DNA of 64,000 nucleotides from Neodiprion pinetum (taxonomy: Eukaryota; Arthropoda; Insecta; Hymenoptera; Diprionidae): the NCBI RefSeq assembly GCF_021155775.2, contig NC_060236.1, positions 8,167,087 through 8,231,086 of the forward strand. The letters run 5' to 3'. Position numbers and translations under genes: made by a program. The notes under the pieces were generated by a model, which saw only the letters and a list, made by a program, of their open reading frames with translations, was not told where the DNA came from and searched no databases. Below are positions 49,076 to 60,820 of the stretch, piece after piece (within the stretch, counting starts at the first letter, position 1; every line of letters begins with the position of its first letter).

Positions 49076-49656
49076 AGCTGGCACTTGAAATCTGCGGAAC
49101 GCGATTCTCATCCGTTCGCTCTACTGCGCGGTTGTTTCCAGACTGAGGAATTCGGCTAGCGATTACTATAGATCGATGACGTCAGGAGAAAAAAAATTTT
49201 GAGTAACGTCACCTTCTGATCATCCGAACCTCCAAACATCCAAACTTTGGTTTCGAACTTTAACACTATCTATGCTGTATGATGTATGATGTATGATGAT
49301 GTATCATGTATGATGTACGATGATATGATATGATGTATGAAGATTTTAATTTTCACATTTCACACAACAAATACCCACTTTATCTTTCCTGCCGATTCCA
49401 GACTCAAGCGGCTTGGCCCTCCGACGGCCAGCCGTCGACTAAAGATATATTCTTCAGTTAACGGGTCAGCTAATAACGCCGCCGTTCTGCGACAATTGAA
49501 CGATAAAAATTTTTGCTTGTACCTTTCGAATGTGTGTTAAAATACACTTGAAGTTTCAAGAAGCTTCGTTCCTATCTCTCCCTATCAAAAAAAAAAAAAA
49601 AATCGCCAACAATCACCGTTTTCGGTCTTTAAATCAGGACGCTGCGTTGAATACCG
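49076..49656. other. intergenic with a GATGTAT simple repeat
   Basis: The segment 49266-49340 is a degenerate ATGATGTATGATGTA repeat. A poly-A run lies at about 49587. No gene is seen. Confidence 0.55.
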
Positions 49657-49959
49657 TCACATATACGGAGCATCCATTTCATTTTGATCAAAATTAGCGC
49701 ATCCGTGATGTATTACAATTATTCTGAATTTTTTTCCATGCGAACACTTTTCTAAAACTAATTCTGCTCCTCTACCGAATGTAGATACTCCACTTGCGAC
49801 TAGCTCAAACAGCGTTTCGATTCTATGCCTATGAAAATTCAAGATGGAGAGAGCAAATGAAAAGTTGTTCGAATAATTATGAATACTAATGTTATGGAAT
49901 ACATCGAGCGCGTGTCGAATAGAATCCCATTTCGAAATGAATAGTTCTTCTACTATCAT
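49657..49959 (-). CDS. unidentified 100-codon frame
   Basis: ATG at 49959 follows an in-frame stop closely, and the frame runs to a stop at 49657. Composition is that of an ordinary globular protein. The C-terminal part contains GKKFRIIVIHH and then DQNEM, faintly like the GKKFRVIVVD...EM stretch of the eIF2B alpha/beta/delta fold, but the preceding residues do not align convincingly. There are no clean flanking splice sites. Could be a small gene, a retrocopy fragment, or chance. Confidence 0.25.
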   Translation of the reverse strand: MIVEELFISKWDSIRHALDVFHNISIHNYSNNFSFALSILNFHRHRIETLFELVASGVSTFGRGAELVLEKCSHGKKFRIIVIHHGCANFDQNEMDAPYM

Positions 49960-50489
49960 ATTATAGACGTGTTATTGTAGGTAATCTAGTTTTTCTCCTG
50001 AAAAATTATAAAATTTACAGTATGCATCACCTTTTAATCTCAAATGGATCATGTATATTGATATCGTACATGGACCGCATATACATATATAGTTTTTGGT
50101 CTCTGCATCATTATTACATCAGATCTATTATTATTCATGATGTCATCATACATTCCCCTCTCGGGTACCTACACTTTAATTAAATCGCTGATTTTCTACG
50201 AATTTTCGAAGAAATTTACTCTTATTATCAATATCTTGTATCCTCGACAAGTCGGTAAGTACACACAGGCTAAGTACCGGCTTGGGCTTACCCTTGCGTA
50301 GACTGTGTTACATCGAAGGTGAACGCAGCCATCATCATGTTGAAATCGGTAACTCTCTGATGTTCTGCAATAACATCTCAACTCTACCGTTGGAACATCT
50401 CAGGGAGTGCAAGCGCACGATGATTTTTCGTTGTCACACCAAAGCTCATTAGGGCAACTGTCTTTATAACCTTCCGTCAACCTGTCAGG
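49960..50489. other. intergenic, no gene recognised
   Basis: Short Cys/Tyr/Arg-rich frames only; no feature supported. Confidence 0.5.
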
Positions 50490-50825
50490 TGTTAAGTGGA
50501 GGTCGTGGTCCATCGGAGGAGGTCGAGGAGGACGAGGACAACGAGGTCGACGAGGGCGGGTGGACGAGGACGACGAAGGTTGTCAGAGGTGGTCGGAAGT
50601 GGTTGGAGGTGTTCGGAAATGGCATGAGGTGGCGGGCGCTGGTAGGAGACGGTAGGGGGTGGTAGAAGGAGTTTGTGACGGCACGAGGCCGCAGGAGTTG
50701 GCAGGGGGTGGTTGGACGTGGCGGAGGCGGCGTAGCAGGAGGGCGACGAGGTGGTCGGAGCCATTCGGGGGTGGTCGACGGTGGTTGGAGATGCTCGGAG
50801 GTAGTTGGGGGTGGACGCGGTCACG
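50490..50825 (+). repeat. GGTGG/GAGGACGAGG-rich minisatellite
   Basis: A purine-strand G-rich tract of GGTGGTCGG, GGTGGTTGG and GAGGACGAGG words about 335 bp long. It is the same word family as at 29370-29440, 29740-29815 and, inverted, 47320-47385. Opposite-strand frames are Pro/Thr/Ser-rich translations of it and are not genes. Confidence 0.85.
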
Positions 50826-50984
50826 CTTCTTCTCACGGGAATGATCGAGCTGATCGACATTTCTAGATCGCAGTTGTCAAGTAGTCTTACGTACTTACCT
50901 TGTACCGATTCAATCTCAAGCTTTCATACCGACATTACTCTGGCTGCTACGAATGTCGGTGCGAGCTCGTTAGATAGAGTCGAT

Positions 50985-51100
50985 AGAGTAGAACCCTCCT
51001 ACGCCCCCAGGCCCACCTGGACCGACTTGCCCGCCAAAACCTGGACACAAAAATTTACCCAGGGGTATCCGTTTTTATGTTGTTCAATCAACGGCATGGG
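50985..51100 (+). other. short Pro/Gly-rich frame, possible exon fragment
   Basis: From AACCCTCCTACG the frame reads NPPTPPGPPGPTCPPKPG and on to a stop at about 51102, with a collagen-like PPGPPGP core. A TAG precedes it directly, so it would need a splice acceptor there. It is about 2 kb downstream of the Pro/Gly 60-bp repeat on the same strand. A link between them is speculation. Confidence 0.2.
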
Positions 51101-51104
51101 TTAA

Positions 51105-52659
51105 TTTCAGACGGGATACAGAAGCGCCTGTGCATTGGCAACTTCTTTTATAGCACGACTATGCGTATTGCGAGTAGGCTGCACGCAGGCGGAAGTGCTT
51201 CGCGGCAATGCCCTGTTGCATTGCTTGGATCCGCAAAAACACTATTCGTATTTTTTGATACTGTTTCTTGACCTCTCTATATATCAGACTGAGAATTTTT
51301 ATTTTTTCAGCAGTTCATTTTACAACAAGGAGACGAAATCTCTTTAGGTATGCTTTTTGTATGTAGTTGTTATATATAAAATTTTATACTTTTTAATTGT
51401 GTAGGATAGTTGATGTAGCTTAATACTAGCTTTGCTAGTACTAATGAGTTTTTCATTTCCCGATACATTCGTAATATTTCATGGATTCACTGTATTTTGA
51501 CAATCTTTTTAAATCGAGGTGATGTCGTTCAACGAGTTCTTTCTTCACCACTATAAATTGAACGTATCTTGTACGTAAGAAACGTATAAGCCTGAGTTAA
51601 AAACTTTGTAGATTAGACTTCGTGATGTTAAATAAAATAAGTAATAAAAAACTATCCAATTATTTTCCACAGTTATGACATCGTCTACGTTGCGCTGACG
51701 TCGAGCTACGTAGTAAATTCAAAACTAGAATCTTGAAGCATTCTGAGATCTTGTGTCCTACTTCTATCTTCTGAAGGTCGATTTCGGAGCTTGAAGGTTG
51801 TTGAAACAAGGTTTATTTTTTTTATATGCCGAAAAAATTCTTCTGAGAACCTTCGAAAGGAAGTTTAAATGGGCAAATGTTTCTTTGGTCTAGTATAAGG
51901 CAATTTTGTTCGTAACACATAAACAGTTGTAAGAAGTCCTATTTTCAAGGATATTTGTTCCATTGTGAAAAAACTCATTTTCTTAGATTTTTAGATGAAA
52001 TTCTTTACTTAATTATTCTACGCTTGGATAAAGCGTTTTCACTCCCCTTTGTTTTCAGATTAACCGTCAGCCAAAACCAAGCAACCAGATGTAGTAATGG
52101 CATCACCATCAGCAGGGCTCGACGATCCCCCGACTTTAGTATTGCATCGAAATAGTCTCACGATTGCTCAATTTACTACTTATTCTTTCTGAAATTGCGC
52201 GAAGTATATCAATTATGCACGTTTAGCCCCTGAAACGCGGAAAATGTGAGAATACTAACACGTGTCAAAAAACCACACATTTTTTTGAACGATTTTCGGG
52301 ATATGAGTAATTTTCTTGAATTCCGCTACGAAAGAGCCACGGGCTATCAAAGTTTGAACCCTTTTCGTTCATTTGTTCATTTGATACAAGCAGAAAAAGC
52401 GTGACTTTGCTCGGTCGGTAATGGTAGGAGTACTACATACCCATAACAACCTGCCGTTCAGCCCGATACGCATGATTCTTAAGGTTACATTACATCATTT
52501 TTCATAAATAGACCTTCAATCTTGGCACGAAATTTTGACTTAGTCAACTCAGGCTGCTTGTCATGTCAATTATTTTAGCCTCACACACTGATCTTCGCAT
52601 ATCGCTACATCGGCACAAACGCACTCATCAATAACAATGCAGTCTGAACCGTGAAATTC
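51105..52659. other. intergenic, no gene recognised
   Basis: Frames of 64-70 codons only. No domain, RNA gene or repeat stands out. Confidence 0.5.
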
Positions 52660-52833
52660 ACTCACAGACGGCGCGACACTCGAGCGCGTAGTTCCGCGTC
52701 CGCTTGTCATGTGCGAATGTCGCGACGCTGGTAGTTTGGAGTCATTTTGTGCGTCGCATGCGCGGCTGCGACCTTTGTGTGCCGGGTTGTCGTTCGTTCG
52801 TGCGTCAGGCGCAAATTATGAATTTGACTCACC
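52660..52833 (+). promoter_or_regulatory. possible CpG-rich promoter/first exon with strong donor
   Basis: A sharp CpG-rich island (repeated GCGCG, TCGCGACG, CGTTCGTTCG) in AT-rich DNA ends in CTCACC|GTAAGT, a consensus donor with GT at 52834-52835. An ATG at 52818 opens only five codons before the donor. The nearest downstream acceptor (TATGTTTCAG, 53031-53032) would put an immediate stop in that frame. The exon may therefore be untranslated or may splice further away, past the window's minus-strand cuticle gene. Confidence 0.35.
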
Positions 52834-53342
52834 GTAAGTAACGACGCTATCGACTTGGACGCGGTTTCCATTTATCTTGTCAGTAGAATAAACACCACCT
52901 GATTTTCTCATCTAATGTTGTATTCACATTTTTATATCTCATAATTGAGTGAACCCCTTAGAATCTAATTATGAATTCGAGGAAATATGAGCTGCAAAGT
53001 CTTTGTGCTTATCTCACATTATTATGTTTCAGAATGAGTTTAATCCTATTGGTCGTCGATACATCGTAATGAAAAATTCTGATTTCAAAATTGGGATCGC
53101 AGATTATTCCACGGTCAAACTGGGGAGAGAAGATATCCAAGTTAAACGAGCTTTTCGTTCAGATGTCAGTCAGGCGTTAACGTATTTAGTCATATCGTTC
53201 TTTATCTACCGCTCGTTAGCTCTTCAATCCATTGTATGATATACCGCTTCCTCATATTCATTGTATAATATCGTCGACTATCGATGATGTAATAATCACA
53301 TAACCATAAGACAGAGCAGTCTTAAAAATAACGCAATAACAA

Positions 53343-53348
53343 TTTATT
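53343..53348 (-). terminator. candidate polyadenylation signal of the CPAP1 gene
   Basis: AATAAA on the minus strand (TTTATT on plus) lies about 490 bases past the CPAP1 stop codon and would give a 3' UTR of about half a kilobase. No nearer AATAAA is evident. Confidence 0.4.
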
Positions 53349-53834
53349 GGTTAATTACGTAAGTTTACAATATCAAGTATATCTATATAAAATACATTAC
53401 GTCGTACGCGTATTATCTAATTATCACTGATAAATATATATACAATTGTAATATTCTCTCATACAAACTCGTCTCGACTTTATAACGTTGACGTTGGCAG
53501 TTCGCTGCATCCGTTCCGAATTTCGACATTGAAATTATCGTTTCTAAATGAATAGATTTCACCGACAGCATATAATTTAAATTAGTTGATGTCACAATTT
53601 CTGCGAGCATTCCTGTCCTACAATGTATAATGCACAACAAGAGTTGGAATTTCAACTGAGTTGCACCAAATAAAACCTTTCTACCATTCAAAACATGATA
53701 CTATTATTTCTCAACCCTCATAACACCTCGGCAATAAAACAGACGCCAATTCTCTACTGTCAACAATATCGCTCTAATCTTCGCTGGAGTTCAAGGTGAG
53801 CAGTACAGAAAATGCATCAGACCCAAATCGCAAT

Positions 53835-56053
53835 TTACTCGTAATCCTCTTCGTCGGGTCTGACTTGTGGGAACCTTCTCAAAGGTTGCTGCGCCTGCTG
53901 AGGTGGTGGTTGAGGTCGTCTCTGCTGAAGTGGTATGTTGACTTCTTCGGGGCTGCGAAACACTTGGTTAACCGGCACGCGAAATTGGGCAGGAATTTGC
54001 TGCTGAGGTCTTCCCTGGGCGAGGGCATTGATCGGTCCGCCGTGCTGGGGCAAGAATACCTGAAAGGTAACGAGAAAAGTTCAAGTTTTGTAGTACCTAA
54101 GGCTTTTGGACGGCACGAGAGGCTACTCAAACATACACATCAACTGATAAGTGATTTAAAACGACTTCAAAATGGTTTCAAGAAGTTTAAGCTCCATGTT
54201 AAGTTATTTCAAACTGGTTCCAAAGAGTTTTAAAAGATTTCCATGTGGTTTTAAGCGATTTCAACCAATTTCAAACTGATTTCTAAGTGATTTGTAACAA
54301 TTTCAGAATGGTTTTAAGCACTTTAAACTTTGTGTTTAACTGTTTCAAACTAATCCCGAGAAGTTTTGGACGATTTCCATGTGATTCAGGCCATTTCAAA
54401 CAGTTTCAAAATCATTTTAAGCGACTTTAAAGTGGTTTAAAAATGGTTTTAAAAGTTTAAACTTTACGTTACCTATTTCAAACCGATTCCGAAAAGTTTT
54501 CAATGATTTCCATGTGGTTTGAAATGATCTCAACCAGTTTCAACCTGATTTCTAGTGTTTTCAAAGTGATTTGAAACAATTTCAAAATGGTTGCAAGCAC
54601 TTTAAACATTACGCTTAGCTATTTCAAACTAATTCCAAGACGTAACGGATGATTTCCATGCGATTTGAAGTGGTTCCGAACAGTTTCAAACTGATTTCAA
54701 GCGATTTCCAAGTAATTTTGAACGAATTTAAGCGATTTCTGAGCGATTGTTATCAAGCCTGATTCTCACCTGTTGAGTTGGACGGCGAACGACGGGAGCA
54801 GGTGTGGGTGAAGTAACCTGGTACTCGGACTCCTCTCGTTCATCGGCGTAGATGTCGGCCGGATAGTACCTTTCGCTGTACCGCAGTGTCACGTTGGGTT
54901 TATTCTCGGCTTCAGCGAGATTCAGGGGCTTGTAGAGATACTCGTTGACGAAATGGTATTGGGAACTCTTTTTGCAGGTAATATCACCGCTGGGAGGCAT
55001 GCAGATGAGGTGAACCTGTGACGAGTAATCGAGCAGGAAATTAACCACTGCAAGTCTCCGTGCGAAAGGGTATCGGAGTACACCTCTTGACACAATCGCC
55101 TACCTGGTGGAAGGTGAATCCCTCGGGACATATCCACGAGAACTTAGCGTTGTCTTGACAGTAGTGGAAGACCTCGCAGTTCAATTCCTCGTCGGCGTAG
55201 TAACCGGTCTGCTTGTTCAAACAGCCGAATTTACTCTGTTGCAAAAGGATGCTCAGACGGTCAGGCTCCTCCTCCTTCTCCTCCTCTATTTCCTCGGCTT
55301 CGGGTCGCTGCTGAAAATTTAAACGATATCTTTGGAGATAGTTGATTGAATTTAACGGGTCAATAAATTTAGTCGCGATCTTTTTTTTATACGAAATTTA
55401 TAGTCATTCTGTTCTTGGAGAGATGTAAATTTTTAGCAACAGTCTTTCTGTGCCTCGATCATATCCTTCAGTTGTCACCAAATGGTCAAGAATCAAAGAA
55501 GCATTTGTAATTCCTGTTCAAAGATTCTTAGTGCATCATTAATTCTTTCGATCAACGAATTTTGATTTTCACTGAAAAAAGCACATTCCAATTAAATTTT
55601 AACTAACTTACCTCAGGGGAGTTTTGAAACTGGGGTGGATTTCTTTGACGTTGCGGTTGAGGAGGAACTCTAACGGGTGCCTGATGCTGATAATCCCTAG
55701 CAGCATCTATCGGCGCAGCGGTGGGTTTGCGATAGATCTGAAAATCCGGACACGAACAAGTCGAGCATGAATGAAAGTTAGCGAATCGGCTTCGCATTCA
55801 TATTCAATTCTCCAATTACCTGTGGACTTGCAGTTCTGTAGAGAGTTGGAGTTGGCGACGGAGTGGGAGTCACAGCGTTATCCTCGTAACTGTTGTCCCG
55901 ATAATTCTGCGAGGCACTGAGACCGGAAGTGAACAGAGGACCAATGCCACCGGGTTTCCCTTGCGAGTACGATCCCGACCTGGTCTCCAGGTTGTCGTAG
56001 ATATTTTGCGCAGCCGCAAGGCCAACGCACATCACCAAACACACTCGATACAT
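53835..56053 (-). CDS. CPAP1-type cuticular protein, single chitin-binding type 2 domain, five coding exons
   Basis: Exons on the minus strand are 56053-55820, 55737-55612, 55310-55104, 55015-54770 and 54059-53835, all phase 0 with GT-AG borders (donors CAG|GTAATT, GAG|GTAAGT, CAG|GTAGGC, CAG|GTGAGA; acceptors ending TTTTCAG, TTTTCAG, TCACAG, TTTCAG). They join to 345 residues. A signal peptide (MYRVCLVMCVGLAAAQ) is followed by a Ser/Thr/Pro linker and a Gln/Pro-rich segment. A peritrophin-A domain has six cysteines at 150, 165, 171, 181, 194 and 203 (spacing 14-5-9-12-8) with conserved aromatics (YY, VFHYC, FSWICPEG). A Pro/Gln-rich tail ends DEEDYE. One such domain defines the CPAP1 class of secreted chitin-binding proteins of insect cuticle. 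The subfamily is not assigned. The start codon directly follows an acceptor (TTTCAG G ATG), implying an upstream untranslated exon. Confidence 0.93.
54060..54769 (-). repeat. about 135-bp tandem repeat filling CPAP1 intron 4
   Basis: GATTTCCATG(T/C)G returns at about 54237, 54372, 54505 and 54651 (spacings 135, 133, 146). Between them TTTCAAAC, AAGTGATTTG and TTTTAAGC words recur. The repeat takes up nearly the whole 710-bp intron, leaving both splice sites intact. Confidence 0.75.
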
Positions 56054-58435
56054 CCTGAAATCAGAGAGGCGTCATTTCATTCCGTTAATTTAAACAACTC
56101 CGATCTTTGTCTGAGAATAAATGATGACCTTCTTTTGACGTACGAGCGGAATAAAAAGTGGGGAAAAAGAAAAGAAAGGAGAATCCTGCTCGAACGATGC
56201 GGTTACGTGAAAATTTACGTCCACCATCGGATATGGTTGATGACCTAGAAATTGAGAGGAATCAGGTCGCGGTTTATGTCTCGTTGGTACGTTATTAATG
56301 ACGATCAGGTGTCGCGCAGAGAAATGCATGTATAACTCGTTACCACGACCGTATGGGTATCTGCTCTTGCCGTTCGAACGAATTTGTGAAAGTATACGTG
56401 TATATGTTGCAGCGAGGCTAATTGCAAAGTGTGTCTAAGCCAGATGCCGGGACAACCGAGAGAGTTAGATATTACTCAGGAGTCAAGGATAGGTACGCTC
56501 GTAGACAAGTACAAGTTAAACAGTCTCGACTATTTTTATCTTCACGTTGAAAATACACACTTTTTCTTACACATTTCTTCTTTCAGTTTCTCGACGTACG
56601 GAACATCCCAATTATTTGACTCTCGCCAGATATCGCATACATGTATAAGAATATTATACGTATTTGAGGAAAGTATGTTACTTTCTACGACACGGAACAA
56701 ACTCAACTTTACACGTCGTAAAATTCTTTGTTTCCCATTGCACGAAAGTTTCACGTACCGACGTTCTTGATCCTAGAAATAGTTTTCTGGCTCTCGATCA
56801 ACGATGCGATAAGATGACGATCGATCGATCAGTGATAAATCGTAAAAAAGAAGTAAGAAAAACAAAAAGAGAAAAAAAACTTTGACGTTAGCGTCTAAAC
56901 GAAACCAAGTAATTGAAATACAAATTCTGGTCCCCGATAATTTACGATCGATTAAAAGTATGATTATATACAAGATCATAATTCAGCATGAAACTTCTGC
57001 CGTCCCGACCGAAATGAATGGGAAGTATTAAACCGCGACCCCAAAAAAGATTGCGGAATTCCGATTCTCGGTTTAAAATTCTACCCGCGATACGCTGCGG
57101 CTGACGGAATAAATTCGATATTGTCCGTAGAACATGCAATGAGAGCCGGTCGGTGGTGGCCGGTTTTAAAATCGGTGAAGCACGTCGCCGCTGCAGGGTT
57201 CGACAAAGTGAAAGTAAACGGGGCGTGTGTGGAAAAACTGTATCTGCGAGTCATACAGAGCCAGAAGGCATACAAACGTTACTACATATACACGTGTGAT
57301 ACGAATGCCACTGGACCACGAAATGATAAAACTAGCGCTCCCATAGTCACGCAGATCGATCGCGTTCGAAGCAAGGAGAAAAATCGACTTTGAAAAGAAG
57401 TTTTCCAACCTCATGGGATGTAATATACGGATGAATAAACCAACAAGAAAGGTCTACAAGATTTCTAACACGTAATCCAATCGGTTGAATTCAGTTACCG
57501 GATCGGATCGTCCAATTTCACCAACGATGGTTCGCGATCTCCTCGGTTATAGAATCTGCGCGCGTATATACATACATAGTAAATGCCGAAACTTTCACGA
57601 TCTTCTACATAATAAACGTGTATATAATACACAGTGTTCTGGGTATTAGATTCGCCCGTTGAGCAAGCTAATTTCAAGCTGTACGGTCTATTTGTATTAT
57701 ATTATTATACATTATGAATTAATTCCGCGATGGTTGTTACTGCGTTTATTATCACGCGGTTATTTGTTTATATACGAGAGGTTTTTGCATTCGCGAGTAT
57801 AAAAACGAAGAGATTATTCTCAACGGTAATCCGGGAAGTGATCCAGAATTCTTACCGCTTACGCAATGACCGAGGCGTTGCGTAATGACCATTAAACCGA
57901 GCACTGCAGGCGGTGTTATAACTGTAACGAATATATAGAAACTGGAAACCGGTATAGAATTTGAACGATTCCGTTACAGTCAGCCGCAATGCAACGTGGA
58001 TAACGAATTGTAATCGGCAAAACTCGAAAGGTGAAGGGGCAAAAGTATAATGCGAATATCAAAGCGCTTCTTGGTTTCGATATTACGCTAATTTTATTCA
58101 CCTCCAAATGGCTAGATTTCATTCAACACGAACCTAAGCCAGTTGATTGATTTCCAACCGATTCGAATGTCAAAACGAAATCGCTTGTAAGCAATCAAGT
58201 CGTTATTCATCGTTGCGAAGTTACTGTCAACAGTTTCGTTTTTCTATCGTAAGAAATTTGCACCAGTTGGATACAAAAAGAACAATTTTTTCATAGAAAA
58301 CAAGCTTAGAAACTGGAATAATTAGTAAACAAATAATCTGTCGCGTGCCGGTATGGAACCTTTTTTGCCAATCTTATCGACTCGATGATCGAGGAAAGTT
58401 GTTATTTTATTATGTAAATTCCAGAGATAGTTGTT

Positions 58436-58457
58436 TCTCTCTCTCTCTCTCTCTCTC
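58436..58457. repeat. (CT)n microsatellite
   Basis: About 11 CT dinucleotides. Confidence 0.95.
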
Positions 58458-58726
58458 CGCGTGTACCGGAGACCGAAAAGAATGCATTATATTCTTGCGG
58501 TATGGGTTACAGGTATCTTATAACTGCATTTTACGTACCGTATCGAAAAATTCTCTCAACCATACACAGGAAAAGATGTAACATAGATTTTACATCTGAC
58601 GTGATGAATGTGTGAACAGCACTTTTTTGGAGTCGAATCTACTATTGGTTTTGTAACTCTTGTTATCGGATTTGTAAATCTTGCCAGAATTGCTGTAGAT
58701 TTGACTCTAAAAAATTGCTGACCATA

Positions 58727-58732
58727 TGTATA

Positions 58733-58763
<31 letters not shown>
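58727..58763. repeat. (TA)n microsatellite
   Basis: A TA run with one TG interruption, about 18 units. Confidence 0.95.
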
Positions 58764-60211
58764 TGGCCAACGGAGATGTAAAATCTACAGTATTTTTTTC
58801 TCTATCCGTGTACAACATGCGGAATCAATCAGTCTCCGATTCTGTATTCAATTGAAAATTGGCGTCTAACAACTTCTGCACTTCTTCGTGAAGCGTCAAT
58901 GACAAGTACGTATAATTGAGGGATAAAAATCTAAAACATGTAAGTAAAGTCCGGAAACTCGGATGGAATTGAAGGCCGAGTTACTCGCACTGACGGTAAG
59001 ATAATATGAAATTGAACACCGAGTAGGTCCGCGAAGGTGAAACTGGTTCTCTTGAGAAAATCTAGAGCTGCGCTAGTTCTTTTAAGTGCTTTTCAACACC
59101 CGGGTCGCGTTGCACCTACGTACAGAGGAATTGCGTGAAATAGAAAGAGAGGGTCGTCAGAGGGGAAGGGACTGAAAATTACGAACCGAATTCCGCGCAA
59201 AATTTGTGTAAAACGAGATGAAAAATTACACTCACGTGTCGCAATTCTCTTGGGAATAAGTATAATCGACGATACTTGGATTTTTTGTTTTTGTTTTTTT
59301 ACCTTTATAGTCAACATCGATGGAGCGAGTCGGATTCACTTTCGTTGCTCAATATACAATCATAAGCGTAAACAGGCTAATCGAAGGAAAAAAAAAAAAA
59401 GAGAAAAGAAATAATAGACACTAACCGTTGAAATGATCACGAGTCTCTCTCTTTCTCTCTTTCTCTGTTTGAATAAATAGCAGAAATCTTATTTACATCT
59501 AGAAAGTCTGCGGCAACTGAACGCGATAGGTTCTACGATATCAAATCAATTCGTATTCAATCATAGTTTGAGATCCGCGCAGTGATTGATAAATTACAGT
59601 GGGTTTGACCTGTTTGAATTAAATCAATCGACAGGACTTGACGTAACGAGATTATTGCGTACCTCGTTACGTCTGGATCGCCAATTAGATAAACGATCTA
59701 TAATCGATCGAATTCCAGTTTTGTCCAAGGTGCGTGCGAGAAATAATTTAACGAATTTACCAAATATGGAATAATAAATGTTTTCTCAATTCAAGGAAAT
59801 GTTTTACAAGATCGAAAAATGTACTATTCGGTCAAATTTTTTGTCGAGTCGGATAACATTCCGTCAAATCGCAATTAACGTTTCTTTCGTTACACAGAAT
59901 CGCCATACTTGATATATCGGAAAACTTTCTTTAGCCGTGTGTATAAATTTTCTTTCACACTCGTTCCGACGAAAATCGCTTTAAAATCCAGTCAGGACGT
60001 TCTAAAACATCATTAGCAACTGAATCCTGATTTGCATGTCTATTTTATTTCCGATTAACGAAATTGTTTCCATGTTTCCCACCTTTTTTCCTAAATAAGA
60101 AAAAATAAAAAAAAGGAATGCCGCTCTTTGGCGAAATTCAAATTTTGCAATATTCATTTTGGTTTCCCTACGTCAAGGTCTGAAAAATCAAGCACTCTGA
60201 TACCGACTTAC

Positions 60212-60305
60212 CTTTGACCGTGATGCGATTGAACGCGGGTTGGTTCGGCGGGCGAGGAACACGGCACGGAACGGACTTATACAGGGTACAACACACGCGA
60301 GATTT
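60212..60305 (-). other. probable untranslated first exon of the CPAP1 gene
   Basis: A GC-richer stretch ends in the consensus donor GGTCAAAG|GTAAGTCGG on the minus strand and begins about 30 bases below a TATA box. It has no ATG that opens a useful frame into the donor, and the CPAP1 start codon downstream sits right after an acceptor. Joining the two is inference: no other minus-strand coding exon lies between. Confidence 0.5.
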
Positions 60306-60330
60306 ATCGAGTAACGGGCACGAGAATCGC

Positions 60331-60337
60331 TTATATA
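60331..60337 (-). promoter_or_regulatory. TATA box, putative CPAP1 promoter
   Basis: The minus strand reads GGTATATAAGCG. Transcription would start about 25-30 bases downstream, at roughly 60300-60310, and enter the short exon ending at 60212. A second, weaker TATAAG lies at about 60270-60276. TATA promoters are common in stage-specific cuticle genes. Confidence 0.45.
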
Positions 60338-60820
60338 CCTGGTTACGGCTGAAAGTTGTTACCTCCACCAGAAATACGGACGGATACCGTCCTTCGGGCG
60401 GGAGAACCGCTTGGCGAAACGGCTCCGGAAGGGGGTTCGATGCGGAAAATGTGATACCTCGATCGCTGGACGCTGTGGATTTAAGGATAAGCAAGGGTTC
60501 CGCGAACCGAACTGAACCGAACTGAGGAGCCGGGGTAAAAATCAACGGGGGAAAAAACAGGATGGAAAAAGACCGCGTCTAACGGGTCCAGGAAGACGCA
60601 CTCGAGGATTTACCGAAATGAATGGAAAAAAAAAAAAAAAACACCGCAACTAACGGGGCAAAGAAGACTTGGACGATTCGGGTAATTAGACGCCGAATAA
60701 AAACAGAGAAACTGTCCGCAGGTCCGATAATCTGATGAGCTATTGATGCTTTCTATGCATAGTATTTTGCGTGAGGATTGAAACAGGAAGGATTGTACTA
60801 CCTTTGAAATATCCGGTTCA
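60338..60820. other. upstream flank of the putative CPAP1 promoter
   Basis: No gene recognised. The 125-codon minus frame and 103-codon plus frame at 60168-60545 overlap the CpG-rich promoter region and carry no domain. Confidence 0.45.

Larger units (their letters stand above)
56054..60211 (-). other. probable 4.2-kb first intron of the CPAP1 gene
   Basis: Bounded by the donor at 60210-60211 (AAAG|GTAAGT) and the acceptor just before the ATG (CTGATTTCAG at about 56055). It contains no convincing gene. A 90-codon plus frame at 57121-57393 and others lack domains. A (CT)n tract (58436-58457) and a (TA)n tract (58727-58763) lie inside. Long first introns often hold regulatory DNA in cuticle genes, but no element is identified here. 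Confidence 0.45.

Noticed and set aside
50492..50860. 122-codon Thr/Pro/Ser-rich minus frame
   Set aside because: Direct translation of the GGTGG-rich minisatellite; plus-strand frames over it are also open.
53413..53691. 92-codon minus frame downstream of CPAP1
   Set aside because: Falls in the predicted 3' UTR of the cuticle gene and has no motif.
57121..57393. 90-codon plus frame inside the CPAP1 first intron
   Set aside because: Reads fairly protein-like but has no recognised domain, no splice sites and no neighbours to support it.
60168..60545. 125-codon minus and 103-codon plus frames
   Set aside because: Open only because the promoter region is CpG-rich. The TATA box and a strong donor inside argue for a non-coding leader exon.
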